Counted from the first letter of the stretch, positions 1 to 13,010 are shown. The stretch: 64,000 bases of DNA from Trebouxia sp. TZW2008 (GCA_002118135.1 BDIU01000082.1:124001-188000), one strand, 5' to 3'. The notes: a model not told the origin generated them from the letters alone. Program-made: numbers and translations.

Positions 1-67
1 CAAGACTGACATGCCTGCTGCAAAATTGCATCGTTCTGTGTGTGCACTGTGTTGCAAGGTTGCTCAC

Positions 68-3000
68 CTCAGATGTGGGCAGCTCAAATCTCTGAGTTCC
101 GCCCAGAGAGTATGTAGGCCTTGCTGAGGTGCTCAGCTGATAAACAAATGAGGCCGCTTGCTGTACATCTGGACCAGTCGGAGTTGTCACAGTGAACACC
201 TGCAATGCAAGTCTCAGCAACGTTCAGCATTGTATGCCTTTCAACAATCAAGGGGCTCAGCTGATGCACAAAGGATGCTTCTTGCTGCGCATCTGGCCAG
301 TTGGAATATTTGTCGTGAACACCTGCATCGCAAGTCTTAGCCATTGTGATGAGTTCTGTGTGCCTACAAGCAGCTGAGGGGCTCAGCTGATGCGCGAATG
401 AGGTGCTTGTTGCTCGTCTGGGCCAGTTGCGAATTTGTGACAGTGAACACCTGCAGTGCAAGCCTTGGCTAAGTTGGTTCCCAACCTTGCATCGGATTTA
501 TCTGCTCTTCAAGTGAGACAGAACTCGGTGACTGACAAGATTGCCAGGCATTCCAAAAGTCAGGGAAAACATCTGCTGGGTGCGCTTACAGCTTTTCTTC
601 CATCAGCATGCAGGAGTTGAGCATATGCACAGGAGTTACAGCTGGGTTGCTACCATTGAGATTTGAAACAAAGCGGGATGAGTTGAAGCAAGGGACCAGG
701 GGTAGCCTTACCAGGTAGCCGCCATATCTGGCAGTTAGCTGTTTGGGGTTGCCGATGCACACCAGCTGCCCATCCACAAAGATGCCCAGCCGATCACACA
801 GCACCTGCACCATGGCATAGGTGGTATCGGTGAGGCATCTCTACTATGTATGCAACGCCTATCCAACATGCAAATAAGTCTATGCATATGCAACCCTGGA
901 CACACATTTACAGTAACACATTGACAAGGACTGTAGCCAAAATGCCCCAAAGACTATGAAGTCTTATGCTGTGAGGCGTGCTAACGCAAATTGAATCAGG
1001 GCTGCTGCCTCTGGAGCAGCACCCAGCAGAGCGTTGACCTTTGGCTGGTCATTCTTTGCAGGTTGATGCTTTAAAAACCATCTTCTCCTGACTGAAAAAG
1101 GCAGGACCCCAGCATGGACAACACAGCGATGTATGCAGGCAGTGAGGGACTTCAAACCTCTGCCTCCTCCACGGACTGCATGGTGAGGACGGTTCTTTTC
1201 ATGACAAGTTCACAGTCTATGATGTGGACGCCAAAGCAGCTGCTGGTACGACTCAGGAAACAAGGCCACAAGCACAGGCAGTGCAAGGTTGCTTTGGGTT
1301 GCTGAGAGGTTGCAGAGGTTAGTCATTTCTGCCTCTTCCGTGTAGTGGGGTGTGAGGACAATTCCTCTCACAACATTTTCTTCATCTTATGATGCGGTCC
1401 AGGACATGAAAGCTGCTGGGATCAACATGTACCACAAAGCCATGCGGAAAGTTGTAATTACAGCAGAGGGCTGCAGAGGTTGCTGACCTCTGCTTCCTCC
1501 ATGGAGTGGGTGGTGAGGATGATGCCTCGCCCCTGCTTGGCTGCCTTCACCACATCCCACAGGTTACGCCTTGAGGCAGGATCAAGCCCCTGCACCGACA
1601 CGACATCAAGCCTCAACCCAACAGCCTCTCTAGCAAGCACCTATCAGGAAGAAGGCATACTAGCTAGATCATCAGGATTTGGCCTGGTGCTCAGCCTCAC
1701 ACTGCTACAGTCTCGCATGTCCTCGTTGCTGGTAGTTTGAGGCTGACACATGCTAACATGAGTGCGAGATGGCAACAGCATGCCCTTGCAGTCATGTGAG
1801 TTGGCAGTATGAGCCAAGCTGAGCTCATGCTGGTGCATGCAAGCAACCTGCCTCCTGATGGCTGAGGCTTGTGTCCTTTGAACCAATCATGGCTGAGTCC
1901 AACGAGCAACATTTTCGAAGTGTGAGCGGGCAGTCGTGCAGACACGGTCATGCTCACCGTGCTGGGCTCGTCAAGGTACACGACCGCCGGGTTGCCCATC
2001 AGGCTGATCGCCACGCTGAGCCGCCGCTTCATGCCGCCGCTGTAGGCGCTCACGGGCTTGTCGCCGACGCCCCCGTTGAACAGGTTGACGCTGCGTAGGG
2101 CAGCGTTCACAGCGTCTTGCAACTGCAAGCCCTGCAAGCAGGCAAGGATTGATCTGCCCGGCTCAGCAGCATCTGCAACCTCCTGCAGCTGCAGTTGCCG
2201 CAAGCAAGCAGACAACCAAACTGGTGGGAGACAGTAGATTGCTCCAGTACGTACTGAGCTGGGCCTACTGAGCCTGTCTAGCACATGTTTAGGATGAATG
2301 CAGACAACAATTTGAATTATACAAGCGGCAAACAACGCCTGCTGGCATCTGCCTCTCCAATACACCATGTGAAGTTTGTTCATCTTTTCATAAAGCAGCA
2401 CAGTGTAGCGCATGCTTGCCTTACTTGCTGCTTGCAAAGCAAGTCATGCCAATCACAGAAAAGCATAGCACATGCTGCAATGGTCACACAATAGCAAACG
2501 ACGCGACAGAGCATGAACCACACCTTGAGGCTCTTCAGGTGGCCATAAAACAGCAAGTGTCTCTGCCAGTGAGTGTCACAAAGCAGGTCATGCTAGGCAC
2601 AACGCAGCTCAACAAGCTTAGAGTAGCAAACACCCTCAAAATCACAAAAGAAGAGTGGCACCTTGAGACTCTTCAAGCGACCGTAGAATAGCAGGTGTTC
2701 CCGTCCCGTGAGTGTTTCCCAAAGCAAGTCATGTTGAGGGCAAACACCCATCATGGCATAAATGTCAGCCATGTCTGTCCGGATGTCCAATTCCTCTATT
2801 TTGGCGGTCCCTGCATTGCAGACAGCATGGATTCAGCATTGTGATGCGCTTGGTTGTTTGGTGTAATTGTAACATATAACCATGAAAGCATTTACAGGAC
2901 CAAACAGCATGCCTCAGACACATGTATCGTATCATAGTATCGCACAGGGTGCAAAATTGCGTTCAGGATGTAGGCCTAGGGGTCTAGATTTTGCCTTTGT

Positions 3001-6000
3001 CTGGCTAGACAGACACTTGTAAGACCCTGCACCTTAAACCACACCTCCTTCAACAATCCCCAAAACCTTGAGTTAGACCCTGACACGATGCTCTGATACG
3101 ATACGTGTGTGTGAGGAACAGAACATGAGCCTGCGACACAATTCTATGATTAGGATTCAGCTTGACAGAGAGCTTGAAGGCATGAGCAACTTGCTTTAAG
3201 ATTTGTGCATGCTCACAACGAGCCTTGCAATATTGCAAATGACCATGAAGAGCAGATGACAGCAAAGTACATGTATGCTGGTTGGAGACGGTTGATTGCT
3301 CCTGTACGTACCTAGCTGGGCCTGCTGAGCCTGCCTAGCATACTTTTAGAATTTCAACGAATGAATGGATGTATGCTAGCAGAGGTGGCGAGTAGGGTTA
3401 GGGACGGCAGCTTACCACTGGAAGGTTCCATGAGACCCACGAGCATATTGATAGCAGAAGTCTGCGCAACACATATACATCTAGTCAGTGTACAGCAAAG
3501 CATAGTTGCCCTTGTTGAAAGTGATGCGCAAAGCAAGTAATGCCGTTGGTTGCGCTGCAATGTGATGGCTCAGCTGCTGACAATAACCTGATGGTGCACA
3601 GGTTTCCCTGATGCTTATGCTGGAAAGTGTGAGAATCATGACAATATATGACATGTGGAGGCAACGCAGATGCTTTGTTGGTGATTCAGAGCGACTCACG
3701 GTGCTCAGGCTCAAGACATTGGATTGGACAACGTAAGCGTCAAGCAAACGATGCCAAGCCATGTGCAAAGCAACAATTGCAGCGTAATTTGCCAGCATCA
3801 TGAAGTTCCAACAAGTCAGCGTAATTTCAAGATTGCAAAAATATTGCCAGCTCCCAGATTGACAGGTGTCATCCAAGATTTCAACAGCATTCTTTGCCTG
3901 CACCATTAGGGCCTAACCATTAGGGCCTAAAAAACCTAATCAACCTGCTGTGCAATGTAAAAACTACAGCGCCCAAGCATGCTAGCTCTCAGACTGATAT
4001 GTGCAGCGCAAAACATGCTCATAAAAGTTTGCAGCATACTTTGTCAGCGTGTCAACAAGCCAAAAGCAAAATTGCCCTGTACAGACTCCTGCATAGCGCT
4101 AGATGCCACATGGGCAATGTGACAATTGCTGCATACCTTGCCAGCACCATTAGGCCCTAATAAGCCAAAGCACTCGCCCCTCCCCACTGCCATAGTCAAG
4201 CTCCTGACGGCCTGCTTGGCTGGATTGCCATCCTGCACAGTAGAATCCAGTACAGTGACCTCTCAATATTGGAACACTCCAGACAAAGACGCTCTCAACG
4301 TAAGGACAAAGCAACTGGGAACCAAGCACTGCATTCTGACTACAGTGGTACTTCTGAGTCAGGACATTTCACTGTAAGTACATTTTTCTTGGTGCCCAAT
4401 GCAGTCATTATATCAAGAGATTGTTGTACCAGCTTACTGCAAAGGTCAGGAAAATTTGATGGCACAACCGTCAAGATCTGCTTGTGTTCATGACAGCTCA
4501 AACCCTCACACAAGGATCTGCATATGCTCAGTGTGAGGCAAACCAATCTGCATGGCTTTTGCGCATGTGCTGGTTGTTTGTGCCACAACAAGGAACTCAC
4601 TTGTGGTGGGTAGACCTTGCGCAGATCTTGCATCACAATGCACTGATCTTCAAAACTGCTGAGTGCTGCCACTCTTTCCCTTTCAGTTCTGACATCAGCA
4701 GACTCCATGTCCACTGTAACAGTAGACGGCCCTGCTGCATCTGCATCTGCCAGCCTTGGGTCTACTGCTTTGGTAGACAATCGGGCTGCTTGTGCTGAGT
4801 TATCGACTGGAGTTGTAGACAGAGGGGCTGTGAGCTGGTGAGGAAGGCCACTGCCGGCTGTACTAGGCACCATCTCAATGTCTCGCTGTGTGACTATCGT
4901 GTCTCTGGGATTGACCTACAGAGCATGACACGCACATGACCATGAGGTCATCAACACATCAGTTGCTAGTGCAGTGCTTGGGTCTTTTAAGCTGAGGGCA
5001 ATACAACTACAAGCGCCAAATTCTGATACAGTGCTACATTTTATAGGGGAACGTTTTGGTGTTTCACGTTACCACAGCAGTCCGTGAAAGGCAGGATCTG
5101 CATTAGGAAATCATCAATGGTACTGCAATTTTGATACAATAGTGATGTGTGATCGAGCAACAGCATTATAGCCGTCAGCATTGTCACAAGTGCCTTATGC
5201 ATACTTCTTCCCAAACAGTTATATGAGCAATGAGATACACTAACCTTGAATATGACACATCTTCAGTTATTCAGACAAATGGTACAGAAGGTTTCCTCAT
5301 ATGAGAATTAAATATCTCAGAGTGCATGCCTGCCTGTATCACCTTGGCGGGAACTGACCCCCTCCCGCCATGCCGCTTCCCGCCCAAAACACCAGGCAGC
5401 AGCTGCCGCCATTTCCCGCCTGCTGCAGCATTCCCGCCAGCTGCAGCTTGCCCGACAACCCTCTTCTCCTTCCGCAAGAAGAAGAAGGGATGGCGCCGCA
5501 CACCCGTGCCAGATGCCAGGAGCTGTTCCAGATACAAAGCAAGCAAAGCTGCCATAACGGTCTCCACAGCGCAAACGCAGGTGACGTAGATCCAGTGATT
5601 GTTGTAATCGTGCAGGTTGCCAAAGTTCAAGCCATGACCGCCGTTTTGGTACGTCGCCTTGAACGCGTAAGCAGCCTGCAAGAACAGTCGCAAGCATGAT
5701 GGACAAAAGAAAGGCTCAAGCCTGCAGTAGATCTGTTGCAAGGCTATCTGTTGCTTCCGCATGTTGCTTCCGCATGTTGCTTCCGCATTAGCAGGGTTGC
5801 AAAGCAGGGAGAGTGACGATGGCAATTATGACAACAGCTTCTGCACCAAAAGGAGATGAAAGCTTGTCAAAGCACAAGCAAGGCATGATCAAACCAGAAG
5901 TGCCTAGTGTGGAATTCTCAGACATGATTGTTAGGGTGCCACAGATTGAAATGCAAGCCTGGAACACTCACTTGAGCAAAGCAGCAATACAAACTCACAG

Positions 6001-9000
6001 TCAGACACTCAGCTGACTGGCACAACACTAAGCTTCAATACCTGTTCATACAGAGCTCTGTACAGCGCAAAGGAAGGTATCAGCTCCACCACATACACCC
6101 AGCTGTGATGATCCTTGTAATAGTTCTCCATTAGTAAGTTATTCAGAAGCCCCGTGCCAAACACCCAAAGGAATGCGACCACATTTGCAGTCCTGGCATT
6201 TGTGAAGAAGACGCTTGCCAAAAAGGCAAAGCTGATGAGGCAGTTGCCCCAGACGAAGAAGAAGATGATCTGGAGGCCGTAATTAGTAAGGCGGAAGAAC
6301 TTAAGGTTGATGGCGGAGCCGACAAGAAGAAGAATGGCGATGTAGCAGCAGTAAATGAAGAGGAACCAAGAGTATTGGATGATCCAGTAAGCGCTGTCGC
6401 CCAATCCGTGCATCTTCATCATGATGCGTAACCTGCACCATGAAACTTGCCTTCAACTCTGAACTTGGCAACATGATATGCAACCTGTCAGCACCATCCT
6501 GCATTGAACTTCAACTTGTCCACAGACAATCGTCAAGACAGCACTAGCGACAGCAGATGAGAAGTGATAGTTAGATGCGGTGATCCATTAGGCGCTGTTG
6601 CCCAATCCATGCATCTTCATCATGATGCAAGACCTGCACCATAGAGTTTGTCTTCAACTCTCAACTTGGCGCCATGATGTACAACTTGCCAGTACCATAC
6701 AGTGCTGCTTTGAACTTCAAATCCTATGTGAACAATTGTCAAAACAACACTAGCCACGGCAAATGAAATTAAACAGAATGAGTGATCCAGTGGTGCTGTT
6801 GCCAAATCTATGCATTTTCATCATGATGTGCAACCTGCCAGCAATATAGAGTTTGCTTGAGAATCATATTTTTTGCTTCAGACCCTGACCCTGGGGACAC
6901 CCTGACAGCAGGACTAAGTGACCCATACCTGCGCTGCTTCTCATACACCAAGGTAACTAGCAGCAGCGGCACCAGCAGTTGCGCCAGCTAGCAATAGAAA
7001 ATGGGTCCCAGCTAGCCTCCAAAACTTCTCACGATACAGGTGAGACGTCTGCTGTCAATACCCTAGCAGAACTGCCAGGTGAAACCCATACCTGCGTTGC
7101 TTCTCATACACCAGGGTGACCAGCAGCAGCGGCAGCAGCAATTGGGCTAGCCAGCAGTAGAAAATGGGTCCCAGTAAACTGCTGAAATCGAGGCTCAGGT
7201 GCGTTTCCTGTTTAGGCATCTCCATGATAGCTAGCAGCTTCGCACTGTACTGAGGACCCAAGGACCATCTCAGGAAGGCATTGGCAGCCAGATTGATACC
7301 CTGCACAGCAGTGAATTACAGTACGTAACACTTCAATACGCATTATGCCAGTTATCAAGAATGTGAATTATATTGCAGTGTGCAGAGCAAAGCGGGCACA
7401 CTTTGTTGTCAGGGCATGAGATGTGATAGGCACGTATCAGGGGTATCAATAGCTGGAAAGGACAGCATGATGATACACTGCTGCAATGACAAATGTAGTG
7501 CGTCGGGTCTTTTGTCGGTGACTGAACTTCAGGACTTAGACAAGATGAGGTCAAGCATCACAGCATGCATGGCAGAGAGAGCTGACCTGGTTGAGGCGCA
7601 AGGCAAGTGGTGAGTTATTGCCAGCATTGGGATCCTTGCTGCTGTTGGCCCCAAGACCACTCAATCAATGGAACCATTCAAATGGCACAGCATGCACAGC
7701 GCACATAGCAAAGAACAAGAAGACTGACCTGGTTGAGGCGCAAGGCAAGCGGTGAGTTGTTGCCAGCATTGGGATCCTTGCTGCTGTTGGTGTACAGGTC
7801 CACCTGCAACTGCCCTGCAAGGCTGTTGCGCCAGTCCCAAGCCTGACTGTACTCTGCAAAGCTCAGCGCTGATGTTGTCTGATTACAGCTGGCCTGCACG
7901 TCAAATGAAGCTTCTTCAGCATCACATTGGACAGTTGGCAGCCAAACAATCAGGCCTGCAGCAGTTGGAAATGCTGATTTGACAAGATGTAATTGTCCCG
8001 CAAGGCTCTTGCGCAGTCCCAAGCCTGACTATACTCTGCAAAACTCAGCGCTAATGTTGTCTGATTGCAGCTGATGAAACACATGCTTTCAGCACATCTG
8101 ATCAAGCATCAAATTCAACAGCATTGTCTTGATCTTTCAGGCAGCATTCATGATTGAGTATTGTTTGCAACAGCTGTGTGCGGCCAGGCTGTTGCGTCTC
8201 CAAAGTATGCGCCAACCTTTCATGATTCAGGTCCGGATCAATGGTGAGATGGTTGTGAGGGCCGACCCTCTCTCTGGCCACAGAAAGCCAGGGGCATTTG
8301 TGCTAGAGACAAACAATTTCAAGCAAGGCCACACAACTTCATGTAGCCATAGAAGATTGTACAGTTAAGAGCATCTGTGCTGCTGCTCTAGACAGGCACC
8401 ACCCAAATCTGTAATGTCGAGCAAGAACTCAACATCATCGAAACAACAAACAAGGCTGCTCACCTCTTTATAGCCACAGAAGATTGTGCAGTCAGGAGCA
8501 TCTGTGCTGATGCTCCAGATTGGCATCACCCAAGCACACAACATCAAGCAGTATCAATTTGAAACGCCATCATTGTTCAACCCCAACAAGCGCTGTATGT
8601 GCGCATCACGTTGAAGGGGAATCTATAGACACCTCTCTTGCAGGACACAGAGATAAGTCAATGTTGAAACAGTTGCAGGGCCCACCTCTTTGTAACCACA
8701 AAAGATTGTGCGGTCCAAAGCATCTGCGCTGGTACTCCAAACCGGTTGCTCTTGAGTGCAGTTGAAGCTGCTGCGGAAAAAGCTCTCCCCCAAATTGGCT
8801 GTTGCTTGGTTCAGCAGCGCTGTTGTGGCGTCGCTGGCACAGCTGCCGTTCACCATGTTGAACATGCTCTGCACAAGCACAACCAGATTCAACTCAAAGC
8901 AGCAGCAGAAGCAGCAGCAGTAGCAGCAGCTTATCATTTGCAGCGAGCATCTGTCGCTTCTGAGTGCAGTTGAAGCTGTTGCAGAAAAGGCTCTCTCAAG

Positions 9001-12000
9001 TTTGCTGTAGCCTGATCCAGCAGCGCTGTTGGGATGTTGCTGGCACAGCTGCCCTGGCGAACACGCTCTGCAGTTACATGTTGGAAACCCTGTTGACAAG
9101 ACCATCATCTCACATAGGTCTTACTGTGTTTACAAAGAACGCTTGTCAATGCACTTGACGCTGCTGCAGGAGAAACTCTCTCGAAAGTTTGCTGTTGCCT
9201 GATCAGTTGAGCAGTGGCGTTGTGGTGTCACTGGCACAGCTGCCGTTCACCATGTTGAACATGCTCTGCACAGGTGCCAGCAGGACCACTTCACAAGAAC
9301 AGCAGCAGCAGCAGCAGCAGCAGCAACAGTCAGATTTTGCATACATCAAGTGCCACTTTTTGAGCTTGAAGTCAACGGCTGAAGACACGTGCCAGCCAAG
9401 TTGGGCTTGATAATCAGATAAGAAGTCAGCATGCCCAAAAAAACACCTGCAGCCAACTTTTGGGTGTTGAGAGGATTATGGAACGCATACCGTGCTGTTC
9501 ACAAATGCTGGCTCGATGAAGTTGGTGGTGACAGGATCTAGGCTGGTGCCCAACACCAGGCCCAGTTGACTGAACAGCTCCCCATAAAACACCCCCTGCA
9601 AAGCATGCTCCAGGGTCAGTAAGCTCAAATGGGCTTGAGCCATGTTGCTACAAGGGGAATCAAGTTGATGGCGACAGCATCTAGGCTGGTGCCCAATATC
9701 AAGCCCAGTTGACTGAACAGCTCCCCATAAAAATCTCTGCAAAGCATGCTCCAGGGTCAGTCAGCTCAAATGGGCTTGAGCCATGTTGCTACAACGGAAA
9801 CGAAGTTGATGGCGACACGATGCAGGCTGGTGCCTCACATCAAGCCCGGTTGAGTGAACAGCTTCCAGTAGAACCCTCTCAGCACAGCATGCTCCAGGGT
9901 CAGTCAGCTCAGATGGGCTTGAGCCATGTTGCTACAAGGGGAATGAAGTTGATGGCGACAGGATCTAGGCTGGTGCCCAACACCAAGCCCAGTTGAGTGA
10001 ACAGCTTCCCATGGAATCCTCTCAGCGCATCATGCCCCAGGGTCTGCTTGTGATGCAGAAAAGACCCATGCTTGACTGTGAACAGCAATTGCTGTTGTTA
10101 GCATCCTTGCATGCAATCATTTACAACCCACAATAAAACCATTGTTGTTTAAAAGCACGGTGAGAAAGTGTCACCTGCGCAGCTTGAGATTGGAAGGTCG
10201 CAACAGGTCCTGCCAAGCCAGCTGCAGTCAGACTCGACTGTACAAACAGGTAGTCAGCCAGGGCAGTTGCAGTGGCCTGGTCCTGCCCTGTGAACAGCAT
10301 GGCTGCTTCTGAGGGGCCTTCTGGTGCAGCCCTGTACACTGGGAGAGGCACCTACAACAAGGCTTTTTGTCAGCAGTTTGCAATTGAACAAGGAACAGGT
10401 ACCTGTATGAAGCAAGTGCGACAGCTTTGTCGTGTACTCTATGCAACTTGATGAGCCTTTCAAGCCGCAAGAATACTTGCATGGCTGCTGTTATGGGTCT
10501 GGTGAGGCCCTGTACTATAGCAGAAGCACCTGCACCAAATAAATTCATTAAAAGGCCGCTGTAGTACAGTTGGGTACTCAAAGGGGCCCCTGTTTTAAGA
10601 CATGGGTTTTTTTCTTTATCATTTGACTGCATGTACTGTATTGCTTTGAACGGGCCAGCCTGACAATTCATTGCTTGACAAGAAGGGCAGATATTGCTTC
10701 GGTCACCACAAACACGTATTTTGATGTCTGTGGTTGAGTTCAGCGACATGCTGCTTCAGCACTCAAGCTGGCCTGGCAAGATGAGACTTCAGGAACAAGC
10801 AAATAGCATTATGATATGTAATGTCTGCATATTTTCAGTATCATCATGATCAATGTGATTTTTCAATACTGTATGGCTGTTGGTGCATTACAACCATTGT
10901 GGTTACCACCCCTACAAGCACTATCTTTATTCTTGTTATGATTTGTCATTGCTGTTGGAAATTACACTCAAGGATGACAGGGCAGCTAGAGGGGCATGCC
11001 TGCATTGGTGCTGGCCAGCTTGCTAGGTTGTGGGGCGGCGTGCACGCAGCTTGGCCACTATCGCTATACTGAATCCCACACCGTGTGGTGTCATACAGAT
11101 CGCAGATGTCGCACAATTCTACACCTGTTCGTATAGATGTTTTGAGGGATCAACATGTTACAGCGCAGGCAGAGGAGCCCTGCCTGCATGAGAGCTGGCC
11201 AGCTGCTGGGCTGTGGGACTGCACAATAAGCAGCTTGGCCACTATCGCTGTATTGGAACCCACACTGTGTGGTATCATACCGGTTGCAGTCATCATACGA
11301 CCCTGTAGACCACGTTTAGACCATCAGCTGCTATTGCTGGTGCCAGCATAAGTGTCAGGTGTGTATGGCCCAGAGGCTAGCCATATTGCATGACATGACT
11401 CAGCACCATTGAATTTGCCTGTGAAGCATTGCTGCAGGAAAGCATGCAGCTGAATGTTCCAAATATGTCAGGAGCATAAATCAGACAGAGTGTACTCTCA
11501 AGCTTGTTATGCTGCTGCAGCAACCAGTTTGAGCACTGATGATTGCAAGAACCTCAACACTGCATATTCCACGCATTGTGCATGCATTGCCATGACCAGA
11601 CTTCTTGGCAGAGCAAACTCATCTTCACAACAGCATGCTGCAATCAAGTGCTGTGGGCAACATACCTGCAATTGCATCAGCATGCAGGACCAATGTCACA
11701 TGCAGCATGGCTTGAGGTGCAGATGTGTTAAATTGCTCAGACATTGCTCGCAGCAAAAAGCAGAATGTGAGACTGTTTGCAGCTCACAAATTTACTAAGC
11801 TGTGCTGTTGAGCACGCCTGGCAAGCAGGGGTTGTCTGTGGTTGCATCATGGCATTGCTTGCCGCCATCAGTACCAAAGCAAGACCTCGTAACAATTCTG
11901 AGAGGAAGTATAGCTAGTTTGCCTTAGCTGTGCTGTTCAGCTCACCTGGCAAGCAGGGGTTGTCTGTGGTTGCGTCATGGCATTGCTTGCCGCCATCAAG

Positions 12001-12541
12001 TGTGTCTGTGCAGCAGCTGAGACACAAGCATCCACACTGCATGCAACAGCAGCAATGTCATGAAGTCTTGCAGATTTTGATCCTGAACACACTTTTGCAA
12101 ATTCGGCTTATCGAAATTGTGGTGTCAGAAGACTTATGCAAATGAATGACATGAAGACTTTGGCCCAGTCTGCCATGCGTGCCATGCAAACAATGAACAG
12201 CAGCAATCTGCAGCAAGCAGAAACAGGCAGCAAAAGCGCTTACTCGGTTGGCAGGCTTGTCCAAAGCGTGGTCCACTGCAACTTGAATTACTAGCAACAG
12301 TAGACTGACAAAGATGGGAGATAGAATGATGCAACAGTTGCTGCGCGTGTTTCGCTTCTGGTACACGAGGTTTTTGCGGCACAAGGCGTTGGCCTGCGTT
12401 CCGAAGGTGGCCTGCAAGCAACCGCTCCTGGTCAATGTGTAGCTGATATGCAGCACTGGCCTAGCCGCACTGCCGGTTCCGTACTCGAGACGAACGCGGC
12501 ACAGCCGGAGCAGTTTCATTTGCGGCTCTCGCTGTGTCCAT
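68..12541 (-). CDS. ABCA: ABC transporter subfamily A (ATH-type half transporter), 3' end off window
   Basis: Membrane ABC transporter with one TM domain followed by one nucleotide-binding domain; plant relatives are implicated in lipid movement. I resolve 19 exons in transcript order: 12541-12485, 12411-12244, 12036-11946, 11302-11184, 10351-10175, 9595-9491, 8868-8686, 7893-7729, 7300-7092, 6432-6042, 5675-5343, 4915-4601, 4232-4137, 3461-3416, 2810-2662, 2131-1958, 1589-1488, 804-712, 199-68. All phases join (1035 codons); roughly 45 more residues are expected left of base 1. Visible motifs: the N-terminal ANALCRKNLVYQKRN block, a Cys-rich luminal CGC segment, membrane helices around residues 430-660, Walker A GPNGAGK (~797-803), Q-loop GVCPQHD, signature YSGGMKRR (~898), Walker B VVYLDEP and H-loop [10 protein letters not shown]. 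The start ATG at 12541 precedes a 73 bp intron; an ATG at 12519 in another frame would read through that intron and is less likely. The intron after 11184 uses a GC donor. Many introns hold exon echoes. Confidence 0.9.
258..470 (-). repeat. Two 5'-half echoes of ABCA exon 199-68
   Basis: Units at about 258-345 and 374-462 repeat the acceptor and first half of the exon (frame reading like PDVQQAASF...QLSP). They lie upstream of the intact exon and end before its GGTQRFEL half, so they have no donor. Confidence 0.85.
1155..1385 (-). repeat. Two 3'-half echoes of ABCA H-loop exon
   Basis: Copies at about 1160-1200 and 1335-1380 hold the coding end around [10 protein letters not shown] plus the following donor, and lie downstream of the intact exon 1589-1488. 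Confidence 0.8.
2520..2605 (-). repeat. 3'-half echo of ABCA Q-loop exon
   Basis: Degenerate copy of the last ~80 bases of exon 2810-2662 (FYGRLKSLK region), downstream of it. Confidence 0.75.
3890..3930 (-). repeat. Fragmentary echo of ABCA Walker A exon
   Basis: The string ATTAGGGCCTAATGGT, part of the GPNGAGK codons, recurs here, with a partial second repeat, downstream of exon 4232-4137. Confidence 0.65.
4281..4418 (-). repeat. Interspersed repeat A, divergent copy
   Basis: Shares the order CTCTCAACGTAAGGACA ... CTGAGT-AGGACA ... TTCTTGGT with the copies at 24048-24194 and 49657-49795. Intronic, in the ATH-type ABCA gene. Confidence 0.6.
6590..7012 (-). repeat. Echoes of ABCA TM exons
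   Basis: 6590-6640 and 6790-6840 are 5'-half copies of exon 6432-6042 (MMKMHGLG codons with acceptor), upstream of it. 6925-7012 is a 3'-half copy of exon 7300-7092 with its donor, downstream of that exon. Both types sit in the same intron. Confidence 0.85.
7585..8520 (-). repeat. Echoes on both sides of ABCA exon 7893-7729
   Basis: 7585-7640 copies the exon end and donor and lies downstream. 7985-8075 copies the exon start and lies upstream. 8455-8520, and more faintly 8330-8400, are 3'-half copies of the next exon upstream, 8868-8686 (TIFCGYKE plus donor). Confidence 0.85.
8985..9290 (-). repeat. 5'-half echoes of ABCA exon 8868-8686
   Basis: Copies at about 8985-9060 and 9165-9290; the latter includes the MFNMVNGSCASD codons after an acceptor. 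Both lie upstream of the intact exon. Confidence 0.85.
9301..9330. repeat. (CAG)n microsatellite
   Basis: About ten CAG units, intronic. Similar CTG runs occur at 29604-29633 and 32218-32237. Confidence 0.95.
9640..10040 (-). repeat. Three 5'-half echoes of ABCA exon 9595-9491
   Basis: Units of roughly 130-140 bp, each with acceptor then codons like YGELFSQLGL...GTSLDA, all upstream of the intact exon and none with the FVNST end or donor. Confidence 0.88.
10500..10535 (-). repeat. 5'-half echo of ABCA exon 10351-10175, with stop
   Basis: Copy of the acceptor and the VPLPVYRA codons, with an in-frame TAG. It lies upstream of the intact exon. Confidence 0.75.
10985..11110 (-). repeat. Near-complete echo of ABCA exon 11302-11184
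   Basis: A ~170 bp-period copy with an indel that breaks the frame in the QYSDSGQAA segment, downstream of the intact exon. Confidence 0.8.
11805..11880 (-). repeat. 3'-half echo of ABCA exon 12036-11946
   Basis: Copies LDGGKQCHDATTDNPCLP codons; the GT donor is changed to GC. Downstream of the intact exon. Confidence 0.85.
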
Positions 12542-13010
12542 CCGGAACCGCCGTCTGTCCGCCCGGACTGATCAGCACGTCACCAGATCGTTTCGGGACT
12601 CGCCTAGAGTGAGTCGAAGTCCACGTCGCGACAGTGCATTGCAATCACAGCGGGGTACACATTACATACAGGTGAACCGGAATTGCACGCGGGTCTCGGA
12701 ACGCCTGATGTCACGCGAGCGTCAGCCCAGATTTTTAGTAAGTTCACTCACGAGTAGTGAAGTTAGTATGGGCGATGAGCGCTAGACGCTTTGACTTTCG
12801 TCATCGCAGGACCCACGCTGCAGAGCTCTCGGCGATGAGCGACGCAATGCTTGCAACATGTGCTGCGCGTATATGGAGGCTGCCCTGACGCTGCGTCCCT
12901 CCCCTCCCCCCTGGTCAGGACAGCATGCAACGATCTTAGCTGTATATATACAGTCCGCGCCGGCCTACTTTCGTACGTATTGCACTCGAATCGCAGCGCG
13001 TGTTGGGTCC
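12542..13010. promoter_or_regulatory. Shared promoter region between divergent ABCA genes
   Basis: 469 bp between the two start codons, more GC-rich than the introns, with several CG dinucleotides and short direct motifs. The arrangement suggests a bidirectional promoter with 5' untranslated leaders on both sides. Confidence 0.6.
12940..12953 (+). promoter_or_regulatory. TATA-box palindrome
   Basis: Perfect 14 bp palindrome CTGTATATATACAG, 58 bp before the ATG of the plus-strand ABCA gene. Spacing suits a core TATA element for that gene with a short leader. Confidence 0.5.

Noticed and set aside
84..461. 125-codon minus-strand frame near the left edge
   Set aside because: Wrong frame through three units of an exon echo; the real reading is exon 199-68 of the ABCA gene.
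12244..12519. ABCA start at the ATG at 12519 with a continuous first exon
   Set aside because: A TGCTTGCAG acceptor precedes the conserved ATFGTQANA block, and an ATG at 12541 followed by CGA|GT joins it in phase through a 73 bp intron.
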